A stretch of 64,000 nt of DNA, taken from Streptomyces chromofuscus. Lineage in GTDB: Bacteria; Actinomycetota; Actinomycetes; Streptomycetales; Streptomycetaceae. Shown one piece after another: positions 25,995-36,847 of the stretch. The translations under genes and the position numbers were made by a program. Each line of letters starts with the position of its first letter. Position 1 is the first letter of the stretch. The stretch lies in contig NZ_CP063374.1 of the NCBI RefSeq assembly GCF_015160875.1, positions 4,839,501 through 4,903,500 of the forward strand. Direction: 5' to 3'. The notes below the pieces were generated by a model. The model did no database searches. It was not told where the DNA came from and was given only the letters and a program-made list of their open reading frames with translations.

Positions 25995-26879
25995 ATGGCT
26001 ATCTGGCTCAACAAGGACAGCAAGGTCATCGTCCAGGGCATGACCGGTGCCACCGGCATGAAGCACACCAAGCTCATGCTCGGTGACGGCACCCACGTCG
26101 TGGGCGGCGTGAACCCGCGCAAGGCGGGTCAGACCGTGGACTTCGACGGCACCGAGGTACCCGTCTTCGGCACCGTCAAGGAGGCCATCGAGAAGACCGG
26201 CGCCAACGTCTCCGTCATCTTCGTGCCGGAGAAGTTCACCAAGGACGCGGTCGTCGAGGCCATCGACGCCGAGATCCCGCTCGCCGTCGTCATCACCGAG
26301 GGCATCGCCGTGCACGACACGGCCGCCTTCTGGGCGTACGCCGGCAAGAAGGGCAACAAGACCCGCATCATCGGCCCGAACTGCCCCGGCATCATCACCC
26401 CGGGCCAGTCGAACGTCGGCATCATCCCGGGCGACATCACCAAGCCGGGCCGCATCGGCCTGGTCTCGAAGTCCGGCACGCTGACGTACCAGATGATGTA
26501 CGAGCTGCGCGACATCGGCTTCTCCACGGCCGTCGGCATCGGTGGCGACCCGATCATCGGCACCACGCACATCGACGCCCTCGCCGCCTTCCAGGACGAC
26601 CCCGACACCGACCTGATCGTCATGATCGGTGAGATCGGCGGCGACGCCGAGGAGCGCGCGGCCGCGTTCATCAAGGACAACGTGACCAAGCCGGTCGTCG
26701 GCTACGTCGCGGGCTTCACCGCCCCCGAGGGCAAGACCATGGGTCACGCGGGCGCCATCGTCTCCGGTTCGTCGGGCACCGCCCAGGCGAAGAAGGAGGC
26801 CCTGGAGGCCGCGGGCGTCAAGGTCGGCAAGACCCCGACCGAGACCGCGAAGCTGGCCCGCGAGATCCTCGCCGGCTGA
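25995..26879 (+). CDS. sucD: succinyl-CoA synthetase, alpha subunit
   Basis: The 294-residue alpha subunit begins MAIWLNKDSK and contains the CoA-binding Rossmann segment (QGMTGATGMKHT), the family motif GPNCPGIITPGQ and the active-site His in MGHAGAIVSGSSG, which is phosphorylated during catalysis. It forms the catalytic complex with SucC, encoded just upstream. A strong terminator 50 bases after the stop closes the operon. Confidence 0.97.
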   Translation: MAIWLNKDSKVIVQGMTGATGMKHTKLMLGDGTHVVGGVNPRKAGQTVDFDGTEVPVFGTVKEAIEKTGANVSVIFVPEKFTKDAVVEAIDAEIPLAVVITEGIAVHDTAAFWAYAGKKGNKTRIIGPNCPGIITPGQSNVGIIPGDITKPGRIGLVSKSGTLTYQMMYELRDIGFSTAVGIGGDPIIGTTHIDALAAFQDDPDTDLIVMIGEIGGDAEERAAAFIKDNVTKPVVGYVAGFTAPEGKTMGHAGAIVSGSSGTAQAKKEALEAAGVKVGKTPTETAKLAREILAG

Positions 26880-26927
26880 CACGGCGCCGCATGCGCCGGC
26901 AGACCGGCGCGCTCGGCGGAGCACAGC

Positions 26928-26976
26928 AGAAGGGCCCGCACCCTGGCCACCTCGGCCGCGGGGGCGGGCCCTTCCG
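26928..26976 (+). terminator. terminator after sucCD
   Basis: A perfect 10-bp stem (AAGGGCCCGC at 26930-26939 with its complement at 26964-26973) encloses a 24-base loop. It lies between convergent sucD and the XRE/sigma-like gene and may stop both transcripts. No long T-tract is present, which is usual in Streptomyces. Confidence 0.65.
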
Positions 26977-27003
26977 CATGCTCACCTCACGCACACCGCG
27001 TGC

Positions 27004-28068
27004 TCACCTCGCTTCCGGCACCAACCGGTCCGGCCCGCTCACCATCACCTGCCGCAGCTTCTCCCGCAGCTCCAGCTGCTCGTGCGAGAGCGGGCCGGGC
27101 GCCGCCCGCGGGGGCACGCCCCGCACGGTCTCACCGGGGGCCACCGGCGGCTCGTACTGCGTCGGAGCCGTTCGCAGGGTCAGTGCCGTCGCGCCGATCA
27201 GGGTGACGGTGAAGGCGATGGCGGCCCTGGTCCAGAACCGCGCCCGGCGTTCGCCGCCGGTGCGGACCACGGCGGGCCGGGCCGCGCGCAGCTGCTCCGT
27301 GGACGCCATTTCGGCGAGCCGCCGTTGCAGCTCCGTCGGGTCGGCGAGGTCGGGCAGGCGGGACGCGACGGCCTGGCGCGCGTGCAGCAGGCGGCCGGCC
27401 GTCGCCGGGGTGGTCGCCTCCGTCTCCGCGGCGGTCTCCGGCAGGTCGAGGCCCACACCGTCGTAGAGGAGGAGGGTGCGGCGGTGCGGCGGCGGCAGGC
27501 TCAGGATGGCGTTCAGCAGCGTGCGGTCGCGCACGTCGGCCGGCGGGGGCTCCGGATGCCGGTAACGGGGGCGGAAGCGGTGCCAGGGGGAGAGCGCGTA
27601 CTCGTACGCCGCCGCCCGCACCCAGCCCGCCGGGTCCCGGTCGACGGCCACCTCCGGCCACCGCTGCCAGGCGAGTTGAAACGCCCGCTCCACCGACTCG
27701 CGCGCCAGCTCGCGCCGCCCGGTGAGCAGATACGTCTGCCGGACGAGGCCGGGCGCGCAGAACGCGTAGAGGGCGTCGAAGGCCTGATCGGGTGTCAGCG
27801 GCTCGGCGTCCGGTTCCAGTCCGGGCCACCGTTCGGGGTCCACGGCGGCCTGCTGCTGCGGGGGCTCGTCCGCGAGGGAGGCGAGCAGGTGCGCGTACGC
27901 CTCCGCCCTCGGGCCGCTGGGCGTCGTGCGACCGGACTCCCACGCCCGCACCGTCGCCTTGGACACGCCCATCCGGGCCGCGACCTGAGTCTGCGTCAGG
28001 GAGGCGGCCTCGCGCAGGCGTCGCCGCTCCTTGGGCGGGGGAAGCGGGGTTGCAGGGCTCTGTGTCAC
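27004..28068 (-). CDS. XRE-type HTH fused to degenerate ECF-sigma-like region and membrane segment
   Basis: The 354-residue protein has an N-terminal XRE helix-turn-helix (about 14-62; LTQTQVAARMGVSKATVRAWE). A region similar to ECF sigma domains 2 and 4 follows (about 90-250; FDALYAFCAPGLVRQTYLL, then LLNAILSLPPPHRRTLLLY). A membrane helix comes next (about 275-298) and an outward tail of about 55 residues closes the protein. Sigma-like modules in one chain with an XRE domain and a membrane anchor are odd: it may be a membrane-bound transcription regulator or an ECF relic. A direct repeat AAGCACATA just upstream may be its own operator. Confidence 0.8.
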   Translation of the reverse strand: MTQSPATPLPPPKERRRLREAASLTQTQVAARMGVSKATVRAWESGRTTPSGPRAEAYAHLLASLADEPPQQQAAVDPERWPGLEPDAEPLTPDQAFDALYAFCAPGLVRQTYLLTGRRELARESVERAFQLAWQRWPEVAVDRDPAGWVRAAAYEYALSPWHRFRPRYRHPEPPPADVRDRTLLNAILSLPPPHRRTLLLYDGVGLDLPETAAETEATTPATAGRLLHARQAVASRLPDLADPTELQRRLAEMASTEQLRAARPAVVRTGGERRARFWTRAAIAFTVTLIGATALTLRTAPTQYEPPVAPGETVRGVPPRAAPGPLSHEQLELREKLRQVMVSGPDRLVPEAR

Positions 28069-28089
28069 AGGTCACCCCTTCGTACGAAA

Positions 28090-28106
28090 AAGCACATAAG
28101 CACATA
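28090..28106. promoter_or_regulatory. AAGCACATA direct repeat in divergent promoter region
   Basis: Two AAGCACATA copies with 8-base periodicity lie in the AT-richest part of the 96-base gap between the XRE/sigma-like gene and perM. The position suits an operator or -10 region for one or both divergent genes. Confidence 0.4.
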
Positions 28107-28164
28107 TTGAGCGACACTTCGGTGGTTTGCCTGTTACGACGGGAAAGCGCGTGTCGTTGGGAGC

Positions 28165-30198
28165 ATGGCCGTCGTGATCCTGATGACCGACCGCCGATCG
28201 CCGTTGTCCCCCCGGCTCCCCCGGACGCGCCGCCGGTCGCCCGGACTGGCTCCGAGCCTGCTGGCGGGCGTGGTCGCGGCCGGGCTGGGGCTGGGCTCGT
28301 TCGCCGTGCTGGTGATGGTGCTGTGGATCAGCTCGCCCTATCCCGACAGCGGGCCGGGCGGCGCACTGCACGTCGCCGCGGCCCTGTGGCTGCTGGCGCA
28401 CGGCGCGGAACTCGTCCGCACCGACACGCTCTCCGGCGTCCCCGCTCCCGTGGGACTGACGCCGATGCTGCTGTTCGCCCTGCCGGTGTGGCTGCTGCAC
28501 CGGGCGGCCCGCGACGCGGTGGACGGCGCGTACGGGGACGACGGCCCGGCGCCCCTGGTCGCCGGGCGTACGGCCTGGGCCGGGGTGGTGCTCGGCTACC
28601 TCGCCGTCGGGTGCGCGGTCGCGGCGTACACGGCGAAGGGCGTGCTGCGTCCGGACTGGGAAGGGACGGCGGTGTGCGTACCGCTCGTCGCCGTGGGCGC
28701 GGCCGGGGCCGGGGTGTGGACGGCGTACGGGCGTCCCCGCCGGCCGGTGAACGGCGTGCTGAAGCTGCTGGGACCACTGCGGCGGGCCCTCCCCGGCGCG
28801 CGGACCCGGGCGCGGCTCGGTGCCTCGGCGCGGGCGGCGACCGCCGGCGCCGCGGTGCTGGTCGGGGGTGGAGCGCTGCTGGTGGCGGTGTCGCTGGTGT
28901 GGCACGGCCCGGCCGCCCGGGTGGCGTTCGCCCAGCTCACGGAGGGGTGGTCCGGCCGTTTCGCGGTACTGCTGCTCTGTCTGGCGCTGGTGCCGAACGC
29001 GGCGGTGTGGGGCGCGGCGTATGCCCTGGGGCCCGGTTTCGCGTTGAGCGCCGGGCAGGTCGCGGGGCCGCTGTCCTCCGACCCCGCCCCTCTGCTGCCG
29101 CCGTTTCCGCTGCTCGCGGCGGTGCCGGGGGCGGGATCCGGTACGCCGCTGCACTGGGCGGCCGGCGCGGTACCTCTGGCGGCCGGGGTGACGGTGGGCT
29201 GGTTCACGGCGCGGGCGGCGGTCGCGGAGGGGGCCGAGGCGGGGCGGCCCTGGTCGTGGCAGCGGACCGTGGGACAGGCCGGTACGGCGGCGCTGCTGTG
29301 CGGGGGCTGGCTCGCGGTGCTGGCCGGATCGGCGGGCGGCCCGCTGGGAGTGGACGCGCTGGCCCGGTTCGGTCCGGTGTGGTGGCAGGTGGCGGGGGCG
29401 ACGGTGGCGTGGGTGGCGCTGGTCGGGGTGCCGGTGGCCGCGGCGGCGCGGTGGTGGGGCTGCCGCGAAAGCGCCGGGGAGGGTGGGGCGCCGGTGCCGG
29501 CCACGGGCAAGCGGCAGGTGGCGGAGGGCGAGAAGAGGGCTGCGGCGCGCGTCGAGGCGTCCGGCGCGACCGCGGACACCGGCACGGCGTCGAAGGATGC
29601 CGAATCCGGTCCGCCGCGCGTTCCCGCGTCACGCGAGCCGGCACCCGACCCGGACAGGTCCGGCGCCGCGGAGGGCGCCTACGGGACGTACGCGGCCGAC
29701 GACGCCGAGGGCACCTACGGGACGTACGCGGCCGACGACGCCGAGGGCACCTACGGGACGTACGCGGCCGACGACGCCGAGGGCGGCTTGGAGGATGCTG
29801 ACCGCTCGCACGACGCCGAAGACTTCTACGGGGCTGAAGGTTCCCACGCCGCTGTCGGCTCGGACGACACCGACGACTTCTATGACGCCGACGGCTCGTA
29901 CGCATCCGACGGCTCGTACGACGCCGACGGCTTGGACGACACCTACGAGGCGTACGAGCCTCTCCCCCTCAGCCCCTCGCCGCCCTGGACGTACGACGAC
30001 GCCGCCCGCGAGGCCCGCTGGGCGGCGTTGCGTGAAATCTCCGCGAAGATGGAGGCGTTGGAGACGATGGAGGCGGCGGAGACGGCCGAGCCGACGGATC
30101 CAGCGGTGCCGGGGGACTCGATCGACCCGGAAACCTCGACAGACCCGACGAATCCGGAGGAGCGGACGAACCCGGCGAATGGAGCCGACCCGTCTTAG
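28165..30198 (+). CDS. PerM/DUF6350-like cell-division membrane protein
   Basis: The 677-residue protein has about ten membrane helices in its first 430 residues and a long acidic, Tyr/Asp/Ser-rich cytoplasmic tail. The tail includes three identical 36-bp (12-residue) repeats at 29674-29781 (GTYGTYAADDAE) and ends in a Glu/Thr/Pro-rich segment. In Mycobacterium the PerM protein (DUF6350 family) lies between sucCD and purN and supports cell division and persistence; the same neighbourhood here supports orthology. A GGGAG site precedes the ATG. Its stop overlaps the stop of the convergent gene. Confidence 0.8.
   Translation: MAVVILMTDRRSPLSPRLPRTRRRSPGLAPSLLAGVVAAGLGLGSFAVLVMVLWISSPYPDSGPGGALHVAAALWLLAHGAELVRTDTLSGVPAPVGLTPMLLFALPVWLLHRAARDAVDGAYGDDGPAPLVAGRTAWAGVVLGYLAVGCAVAAYTAKGVLRPDWEGTAVCVPLVAVGAAGAGVWTAYGRPRRPVNGVLKLLGPLRRALPGARTRARLGASARAATAGAAVLVGGGALLVAVSLVWHGPAARVAFAQLTEGWSGRFAVLLLCLALVPNAAVWGAAYALGPGFALSAGQVAGPLSSDPAPLLPPFPLLAAVPGAGSGTPLHWAAGAVPLAAGVTVGWFTARAAVAEGAEAGRPWSWQRTVGQAGTAALLCGGWLAVLAGSAGGPLGVDALARFGPVWWQVAGATVAWVALVGVPVAAAARWWGCRESAGEGGAPVPATGKRQVAEGEKRAAARVEASGATADTGTASKDAESGPPRVPASREPAPDPDRSGAAEGAYGTYAADDAEGTYGTYAADDAEGTYGTYAADDAEGGLEDADRSHDAEDFYGAEGSHAAVGSDDTDDFYDADGSYASDGSYDADGLDDTYEAYEPLPLSPSPPWTYDDAAREARWAALREISAKMEALETMEAAETAEPTDPAVPGDSIDPETSTDPTNPEERTNPANGADPS
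29674..29781 (+). repeat. 3 x 36-bp in-frame repeat in perM tail
   Basis: Three tandem 36-bp units start at 29674, 29710 and 29746; the first differs from the others by one base. They encode GTYGTYAADDAE-type peptides and keep the frame, so copy number could vary without breaking the protein. Confidence 0.9.
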
Positions 30199-30995
30199 GC
30201 GTTGGCCCCCAGTACCTTGCGCAACTGCTCCGGCAGCAGCTCGCTGCACGCCTGCCGGGCCTCGTTCGTGAGGGCGTCAGTGGTGCACGTGTAGTAGTCG
30301 CGGTACACCATCTGCGCCGCGAACGACGCGCCGACGAGCGCGATCGCCAGCGACGCCGTGACCAGGCCGCTCACCGCCGCCGCGGTCTGCGGGCGCGCCG
30401 GCGTCGCGCCGGCCCGTGCGTCCGGCGACGGCGTGCGCGGCTTGGCGCGCAGGGCGCTGACGCCCCAGTACAGCGCCAGCGCGCCCAGCAGCAGCGCCAC
30501 GTACGTCCAGCTGAACAGGGCGAAGAAGAAGGCCCACATGCCCGCCAGCAGCGCGTAGCGTGCCCGGCGCTGGGCCGGGTCCGTGGGGTCCCAGCGCATG
30601 CCCGGAGTCGGGCCGCCCGGTCGTTCGGGGTTGCCGCCGGGCCGGTCGCCGAATCCTCCGCCGGAGGAGCGGCCGGGCTGACGGTCGCTCCACTGGCTGC
30701 CCCACGTCGGACGCCCGCCGTCTCCCCGCGATCCGTCCGAGCCGCCGGAGCCGCCGGAGTCCTCGCTGTCACCGGAAGGCCGGCGCGGCTGCCAGGGCCG
30801 GTCCGGCGTGCCCTCCGGCGGCGGTGCGAACGGGTTGTCGTCCTGGCCCGGACCGCCCTGCTGGCCGCCGCCGGCGTTGCCCGAGGACGCGTCGGACGAC
30901 GAGGCGGGGCGCTCCCGCAGCAGCACGCCGCTGCGCTTCCTCCCCTGTACCGACTGCGGGGGGAGCGTGAGGAGTCGCAGACTGCGGTCCGGCAT
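30195..30995 (-). CDS. membrane protein with Gly/Pro/Arg-rich N-terminus, 266 aa
   Basis: The first 135 residues are a low-complexity Gly/Ser/Pro/Asp/Arg region (GGSGGSDGSRGDGGR). Three membrane helices follow (about 145-162, 166-182 and 205-228), then a short Cys-containing tail (YYTCTTDALTNEARQACSELL). No enzyme motif is seen. ATG 30995 follows GGGAAG at a suitable distance. It is convergent with perM (stops overlap) and divergent from purN. Function is unknown. Confidence 0.75.
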   Translation of the reverse strand: MPDRSLRLLTLPPQSVQGRKRSGVLLRERPASSSDASSGNAGGGQQGGPGQDDNPFAPPPEGTPDRPWQPRRPSGDSEDSGGSGGSDGSRGDGGRPTWGSQWSDRQPGRSSGGGFGDRPGGNPERPGGPTPGMRWDPTDPAQRRARYALLAGMWAFFFALFSWTYVALLLGALALYWGVSALRAKPRTPSPDARAGATPARPQTAAAVSGLVTASLAIALVGASFAAQMVYRDYYTCTTDALTNEARQACSELLPEQLRKVLGANA

Positions 30996-31335
30996 CAAGT
31001 GAGCGTCTTCCCTTGCATGAATCTGGCTGTATGGAACTGGCCGCCGTGGAACGGGCCACGGACCAGTCGGCCCGACGGTCGTCGTGCCGACGGTGGTGCA
31101 TCGCGCTGGTCGGTGGTGCATCCCGCTGCTTACTGGTGAACGCACGGTGCCCGGACCGCGTTCCCGAACCGGCTCGTCCCAGACGCTACCTCCCGGCCAC
31201 GCCCCCGTCCCGTGGGGGCCGCCCGGTGTGCCGGTATCGTTGCTGACGGTCGACCGCTTCGTAGGCTTCCCCGTATCCGGGGACACGAAGCATTCGTACG
31301 ACCATACAAACGCTTCCCCGAGAAAGGGCCCCACC

Positions 31336-31970
31336 GTGGCCGCCAAGCCCGTGGCCAGGACCGCCAAGCGCCTCGTCGTGCTGGTCTCCGGATCCGGCAC
31401 CAATCTGCAGGCGCTGCTCGACGCCGTCGCGGCCGAGGGCGCCGAGGCGTACGGGGCCGAGATCGTGGCGGTCGGAGCCGACCGCGGCGGCATCGAGGGG
31501 CTTGCGCGCGCCGAGCGGGCCGGGCTGCCCACGTTCGTCTGCCGGGTCAAGGACCACGCAAGCCGTGAGGAGTGGGACGTCGCCCTCGCCGACGCCGTCG
31601 CCGCGTACGCACCCGACCTCGTCGTCTCCGCCGGGTTCATGAAGATCGTGGGCAAGGAGTTCCTGGCCCGGTACGGCGGGCGGCTCATCAACACCCACCC
31701 CGCCCTGCTGCCCAGCTTCCCCGGCGCCCACGGCGTCCGTGACGCGCTCGCGTACGGCGCCAAGGTCACCGGATGCACCGTCCACTTCGTCGACGACGGC
31801 GTCGACACCGGGCCGATCATCGCCCAGGGCGTGGTGGAGGTCCGGGACGAGGACGACGAGAGCGCGCTGCACGAGCGCATCAAGGACGTCGAGCGAAGGC
31901 TGCTCGTCGAGGTCGTGGGGCGGCTCGCCCGCAACGGCTATCGCATTGAGGGACGAAAGGTAGTTATCCA

Positions 31971-31974
<4 letters not shown>
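31336..31974 (+). CDS. purN: phosphoribosylglycinamide formyltransferase
   Basis: The 212-residue enzyme transfers a formyl group from 10-formyltetrahydrofolate to GAR, step three of purine synthesis. The motifs are SGSGTNLQALLDA at the N-terminus, NTHPALLPSFPG with the catalytic Asn/His, and the GCTVHFVDDGVDTGPIIAQ region with the catalytic Asp. GTG 31336 follows GAAAGGG. The stop overlaps the purH GTG by four bases (GTGA). Upstream in-frame starts would add an unrelated 84-residue tail and were rejected. Confidence 0.96.
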
Positions 31975-33536
<1,562 letters not shown>

Positions 33537-33586
33537 CCCCGGTTCAGCCCGCTCGTCCCACAGTTCCGCCGGGCAGCCCCGGCGGT

Positions 33587-33628
33587 CCGCGGCCTCCGGC
33601 CCTCCCGCGAGGGGGCCGGAGGCCGCGG
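33587..33628 (+). terminator. terminator after purNH
   Basis: A perfect 16-bp stem (33587-33602 with 33613-33628) encloses a 10-base loop, 50 bases after the purH stop. The long GC stem without a T-tract is typical of Streptomyces terminators. It should also limit read-through from the convergent gene at 33854. Confidence 0.85.
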
Positions 33629-33853
33629 TCGTGCCGGGGGCAGGGCCTCCATGACGCGGGGCGGAGGGGTGGGGCCTCCGCCGGAGCGGAACACGGGCGG
33701 GTCGTGGCCGCCGCGCCGGGGCACGGGCGGCCGGTGGCTCGGCGGGCCGCCGCCGGGGCACGCGCGACGGGTGGTTCGGTGGCCCCGGGCACGGCGACGC
33801 ACGAAGGCCGTGTCTCCCGTCGTACGGGTGGTCGGCGCCGAGCGCTCCACCGG

Positions 33854-34453
33854 TCAGTAGCGCGGGCGGCGGAACCATTCCGCGGTGGCCCGCTTCGCGG
33901 AGAAGACGATCAGCAGGATGGAGATCGCGATGATGATCAGCCCGATGCCGTACGCCGCGATCATGACGATGCCGGTGACGATCGCGAACGAGCCGTAGAC
34001 GATCGAGCAGACCCGGACGCCGTTGCCGCCCTTGGCGTACTGGAGCAGCAGCACCACGCCCAGGATCGCGAAGACGGTGGCCAGACCGAGCAGGAAGACC
34101 ACGACGCCCTTGCCCAGGTCGGCGATCGCCTCGGCCTCGTCCCCGGAGACACCGGCATCGGCCATCGCCTGGTCCCACTCGCCGAGCGCGACGCCGTACA
34201 GCACCGCGATGACCGCGTGGGCCAGCGCGATCACACCGAGCATGATCTGCGCGGCGCGCGTGATGCCGGGCATTTGCGCCGGGGCGCCGGGGGCGTAACC
34301 GCCGCCGTAGGGCTGCTGGACCGGCGGTGCGGGCGGGAAGCCGTAGCCCTGCGGAGGGACACCGGGCTGACCCTGCTGGGGGAAGCCGTAGCCGGGGGAC
34401 TGGGGATGCTGCGGCGGCTGTCCGTACGGGTTGTTCGGCTCGCCGAAACTCAT
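33854..34453 (-). CDS. membrane protein with Pro/Gly/Tyr/Gln-rich N-terminus
   Basis: The 199-residue protein has a cytoplasmic tail of about 65 residues rich in Pro, Gly, Gln and Tyr (PQHPQSPGYGFPQQGQPG) and three or four membrane helices (about 72-95, 118-143, 152-185). Such tails are common on small actinobacterial membrane proteins. No catalytic motif is visible. The ATG follows GAGGGAAC. It is divergent from folD, and a near-palindrome (GTTGTGCAAGTGCAAC) lies between them. Confidence 0.75.
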   Translation of the reverse strand: MSFGEPNNPYGQPPQHPQSPGYGFPQQGQPGVPPQGYGFPPAPPVQQPYGGGYAPGAPAQMPGITRAAQIMLGVIALAHAVIAVLYGVALGEWDQAMADAGVSGDEAEAIADLGKGVVVFLLGLATVFAILGVVLLLQYAKGGNGVRVCSIVYGSFAIVTGIVMIAAYGIGLIIIAISILLIVFSAKRATAEWFRRPRY

Positions 34454-34613
34454 GGCGGTGTTCCCTCCGTGATGCCTGGTGTGCGGGGACGACGCGGCGC
34501 GATGCGGAGGAATGGGTGCTGCAGATGCGGTTCGTCCCCCCGGTACAGCCCGCGGCACTGTGCCGTCAATCGTTCTTCAGCCACGGTCGGCTTGTCCAGC
34601 CGCATTCGCCATG

Positions 34614-34631
34614 TGTTGTGCAAGTGCAACA
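34614..34631. promoter_or_regulatory. near-palindrome between the 33854 gene and folD
   Basis: TGTTG and CAACA flank TGCAAGTG, giving an imperfect dyad and a TGCAA direct repeat. It lies about 110 bases before folD and 160 before the divergent gene, a suitable place for a regulator. The binding protein is unknown. Confidence 0.35.
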
Positions 34632-34739
34632 TCACTGATCATGAGGGCGTACATGAGGGGATACGCGAGGGATACGCCGGGACGGCCACCCGGCGACCCG
34701 GATTGGAACCGGGAGGCGGTCATCCGGGAGGATGGGTCC

Positions 34740-35594
34740 ATGACCGCCCAGATTCTCGATGGCAAGGCCACCGCAGCCGCGATCAAGTCCGATCTGACCG
34801 CCCGCGTGGCGGCGCTGAAGGAGAAGGGGGTCACGCCGGGCCTCGGCACGATCCTGGTCGGGGACGATCCCGGCAGCCAGAAGTACGTCGCCGGCAAGCA
34901 CCGCGACTGCGCGCAGGTCGGCATCGCCTCCATCCAGCGCGAACTGCCGGGTACGGCGACGCAGGAAGAGATCGAGGCGGTCGTACGGGAACTCAACGAT
35001 GACCCGGCGTGCACCGGCTACATCGTGCAACTGCCGCTGCCCAAGGGCGTCGACGAGAACCGCATCCTCGAGCTCATGGACCCGGACAAGGACGCGGACG
35101 GGCTGCACCCGATGAACCTGGGTCGGCTGGTGCTGAACGAGCCCGCGCCGCTGCCCTGCACCCCCAACGGCGTACTGACGCTGCTGCGCCGCTACGGCGT
35201 GGAGATCAAGGGCGCGGAGGTCGTGGTCGTCGGCCGGGGCGTGACCATCGGCCGGCCGATGCCGCTGCTGCTCACCCGGCGCAGCGAGAACGCGACGGTG
35301 ACGCAGTGCCACACGGGTACGCGCGACCTGTCCGCCCACCTGAAGCGGGCGGACATCATCGTCGCCGCCGCCGGGTCCGCGCACCTGATCCGGCCCGAGG
35401 ACGTCAAGCCGGGCGCGGCCGTCCTCGACGTCGGTGTCTCGCGCAGCGCCGAGGGCAAGATCGTGGGTGACGTCCACCCGGACGTCGCGAAGGTCGCCGG
35501 CTGGATCTCCCCGAACCCCGGGGGTGTCGGTCCCATGACCCGGGCCCAGCTGCTCGTCAACGTGGTCGAGGCGGCGGAGCGCAGTGTCGGCTGA
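34740..35594 (+). CDS. folD: methylene-THF dehydrogenase / methenyl-THF cyclohydrolase
   Basis: The 284-residue bifunctional enzyme makes 10-formyl-THF for purine synthesis and formylation. Motifs include GSQKYVAGKHRDC with the catalytic Lys, GYIVQLPLPKGVDE (signature), DADGLHPMNLGRL, and the Rossmann part VVVVGRGVTIGRP. ATG 34740 follows GGGAGGATG. It supplies one-carbon units used by PurN and PurH next door, and glyA about 17 kb away supplies its substrate. It overlaps the next gene by 11 bases. Confidence 0.97.
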   Translation: MTAQILDGKATAAAIKSDLTARVAALKEKGVTPGLGTILVGDDPGSQKYVAGKHRDCAQVGIASIQRELPGTATQEEIEAVVRELNDDPACTGYIVQLPLPKGVDENRILELMDPDKDADGLHPMNLGRLVLNEPAPLPCTPNGVLTLLRRYGVEIKGAEVVVVGRGVTIGRPMPLLLTRRSENATVTQCHTGTRDLSAHLKRADIIVAAAGSAHLIRPEDVKPGAAVLDVGVSRSAEGKIVGDVHPDVAKVAGWISPNPGGVGPMTRAQLLVNVVEAAERSVG

Positions 35595-36447
35595 GTCGGC
35601 GGAGGAGAAGGGCGCCACCGAGCGGGAGGACGCTGCCGCCGGGAACGGCGCCGCACCGAACGGCAGCGCGCACGTGCCGGACGGCAAGTCCGCGAACGGC
35701 TCCGCGCGCGGGCCGGAGGGTGTGTCGGCGAACGGCTCCGCGCGTCGGCCGAAGGATGTGTCGGCCAACGGTTCCGCACCCGGGCCGGAGGGCGTGGCGT
35801 CGAACGGCTCCGCGCGTGGGGCAGAGGGTGTGTCGGCGAACGGCTCCGCGGGCGCCGGGCACGCAGAGTCCCCGAACGGCTTCCCGCGCGGGTCGCAGGG
35901 CGCGGCGTCGAACGGCTCCGCCCCTTCCGGGTACGGCGAGTCCCCGAACGGCTCGGCGCTCCCGGCGCACGGCGAGTCCCCGAACGGGGACCCGGATGAC
36001 GGCGAGTTGGTCGTGCGGGACGCGATCAGTGTCGTGGACGAGGACGGGACGCCCCGGCGGGCCACCCGCCGCTTCCCCCTGTTCACCAGGGACACCGCGC
36101 GGCCCGAGGGCGGCGGCCGGGCGGCGTCCGGGGACGCGCCCGCGCCCGCGCGGCAGTGGCCGATGCTCGCCGTGCTGGTGCTGGTCGGTCTCGGCCTGCT
36201 GCTGACGGCGTTCGACGCGTTCCGGATCGGCACCATGCTGGTCGGTGTGGCCCTGGTCGGCGGCGCCGTGCTGCGCTGGCTGCTGCCCGGCGTCGGCATG
36301 CTCGCCGTGCGCTCCCGCTTTACGGACATCGCCACCTACGGCGTCCTCGGCCTGGTGATCGTCCTGCTGGCGTTGATGGCCCAGCCGAACCCCTGGCTGG
36401 AGGTCCCGTTCCTGAAGGACACCCTGCACTTCACCGTCAGCAGTTAG
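35584..36447 (+). CDS. DUF3017 membrane protein with N-terminal repeats
   Basis: The 287-residue protein overlaps folD. Residues 15-145 are repeats of a 12-residue unit of the type SANGSARGPEGV, seven or more copies with variation. The C-terminal third is the DUF3017 membrane domain with three helices (about 190-210, 214-232 and 248-268). This family commonly follows folD in Streptomyces, but its role is unknown. The GTG start has no strong site of its own and probably relies on folD translation. Confidence 0.82.
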   Translation: MSAESAEEKGATEREDAAAGNGAAPNGSAHVPDGKSANGSARGPEGVSANGSARRPKDVSANGSAPGPEGVASNGSARGAEGVSANGSAGAGHAESPNGFPRGSQGAASNGSAPSGYGESPNGSALPAHGESPNGDPDDGELVVRDAISVVDEDGTPRRATRRFPLFTRDTARPEGGGRAASGDAPAPARQWPMLAVLVLVGLGLLLTAFDAFRIGTMLVGVALVGGAVLRWLLPGVGMLAVRSRFTDIATYGVLGLVIVLLALMAQPNPWLEVPFLKDTLHFTVSS

Positions 36448-36847
36448 CCGGCGTCACGGCGCCCCGCGCAACGGCGGCCCATCCCCTCCCCCGAGCAAGG
36501 ACGGGCCGCCGCCGCACCCAAACTCCCGCACCACGAACGGCCTGTTCAACGGCTGTCCGTGCGCTGTGGCACGGAAGTGACCGTTCCGCTACGGTGTCCG
36601 CGCCCCGCCACAGTCGCGGGCCGGTTGCGTCTGGGTGCGAGGCGCACCGCTGAGACGTCCGAGGTCACCGGTGTGTGCCCGTTGTGTCGATGTATTGACA
36701 GCTTCGGGGATGCCGGAGCAAGACACTGCACAGCGGGGCTAACCTGCCCAATCGGGATGGTCCGGGACGTCCCGAGCGTGAGCCGGCACGCATCAACCGG
36801 CGGTATCAGGGGGAAAACCGGCTCATCAGGGGGAAAAGGGGGAAGCG
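36448..36847. other. 400-base intergenic region with duplicated RBS-like element
   Basis: No gene is seen here. A TTGACA at about 36697 and TAACCT at 36740-36745 are possible promoter parts. ATCAGGGGGAAAA occurs twice with a 20-base period (36805 and 36825) immediately before the XRE-DUF2690 start; the second copy leads into GGGGGAAG. Confidence 0.5.
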
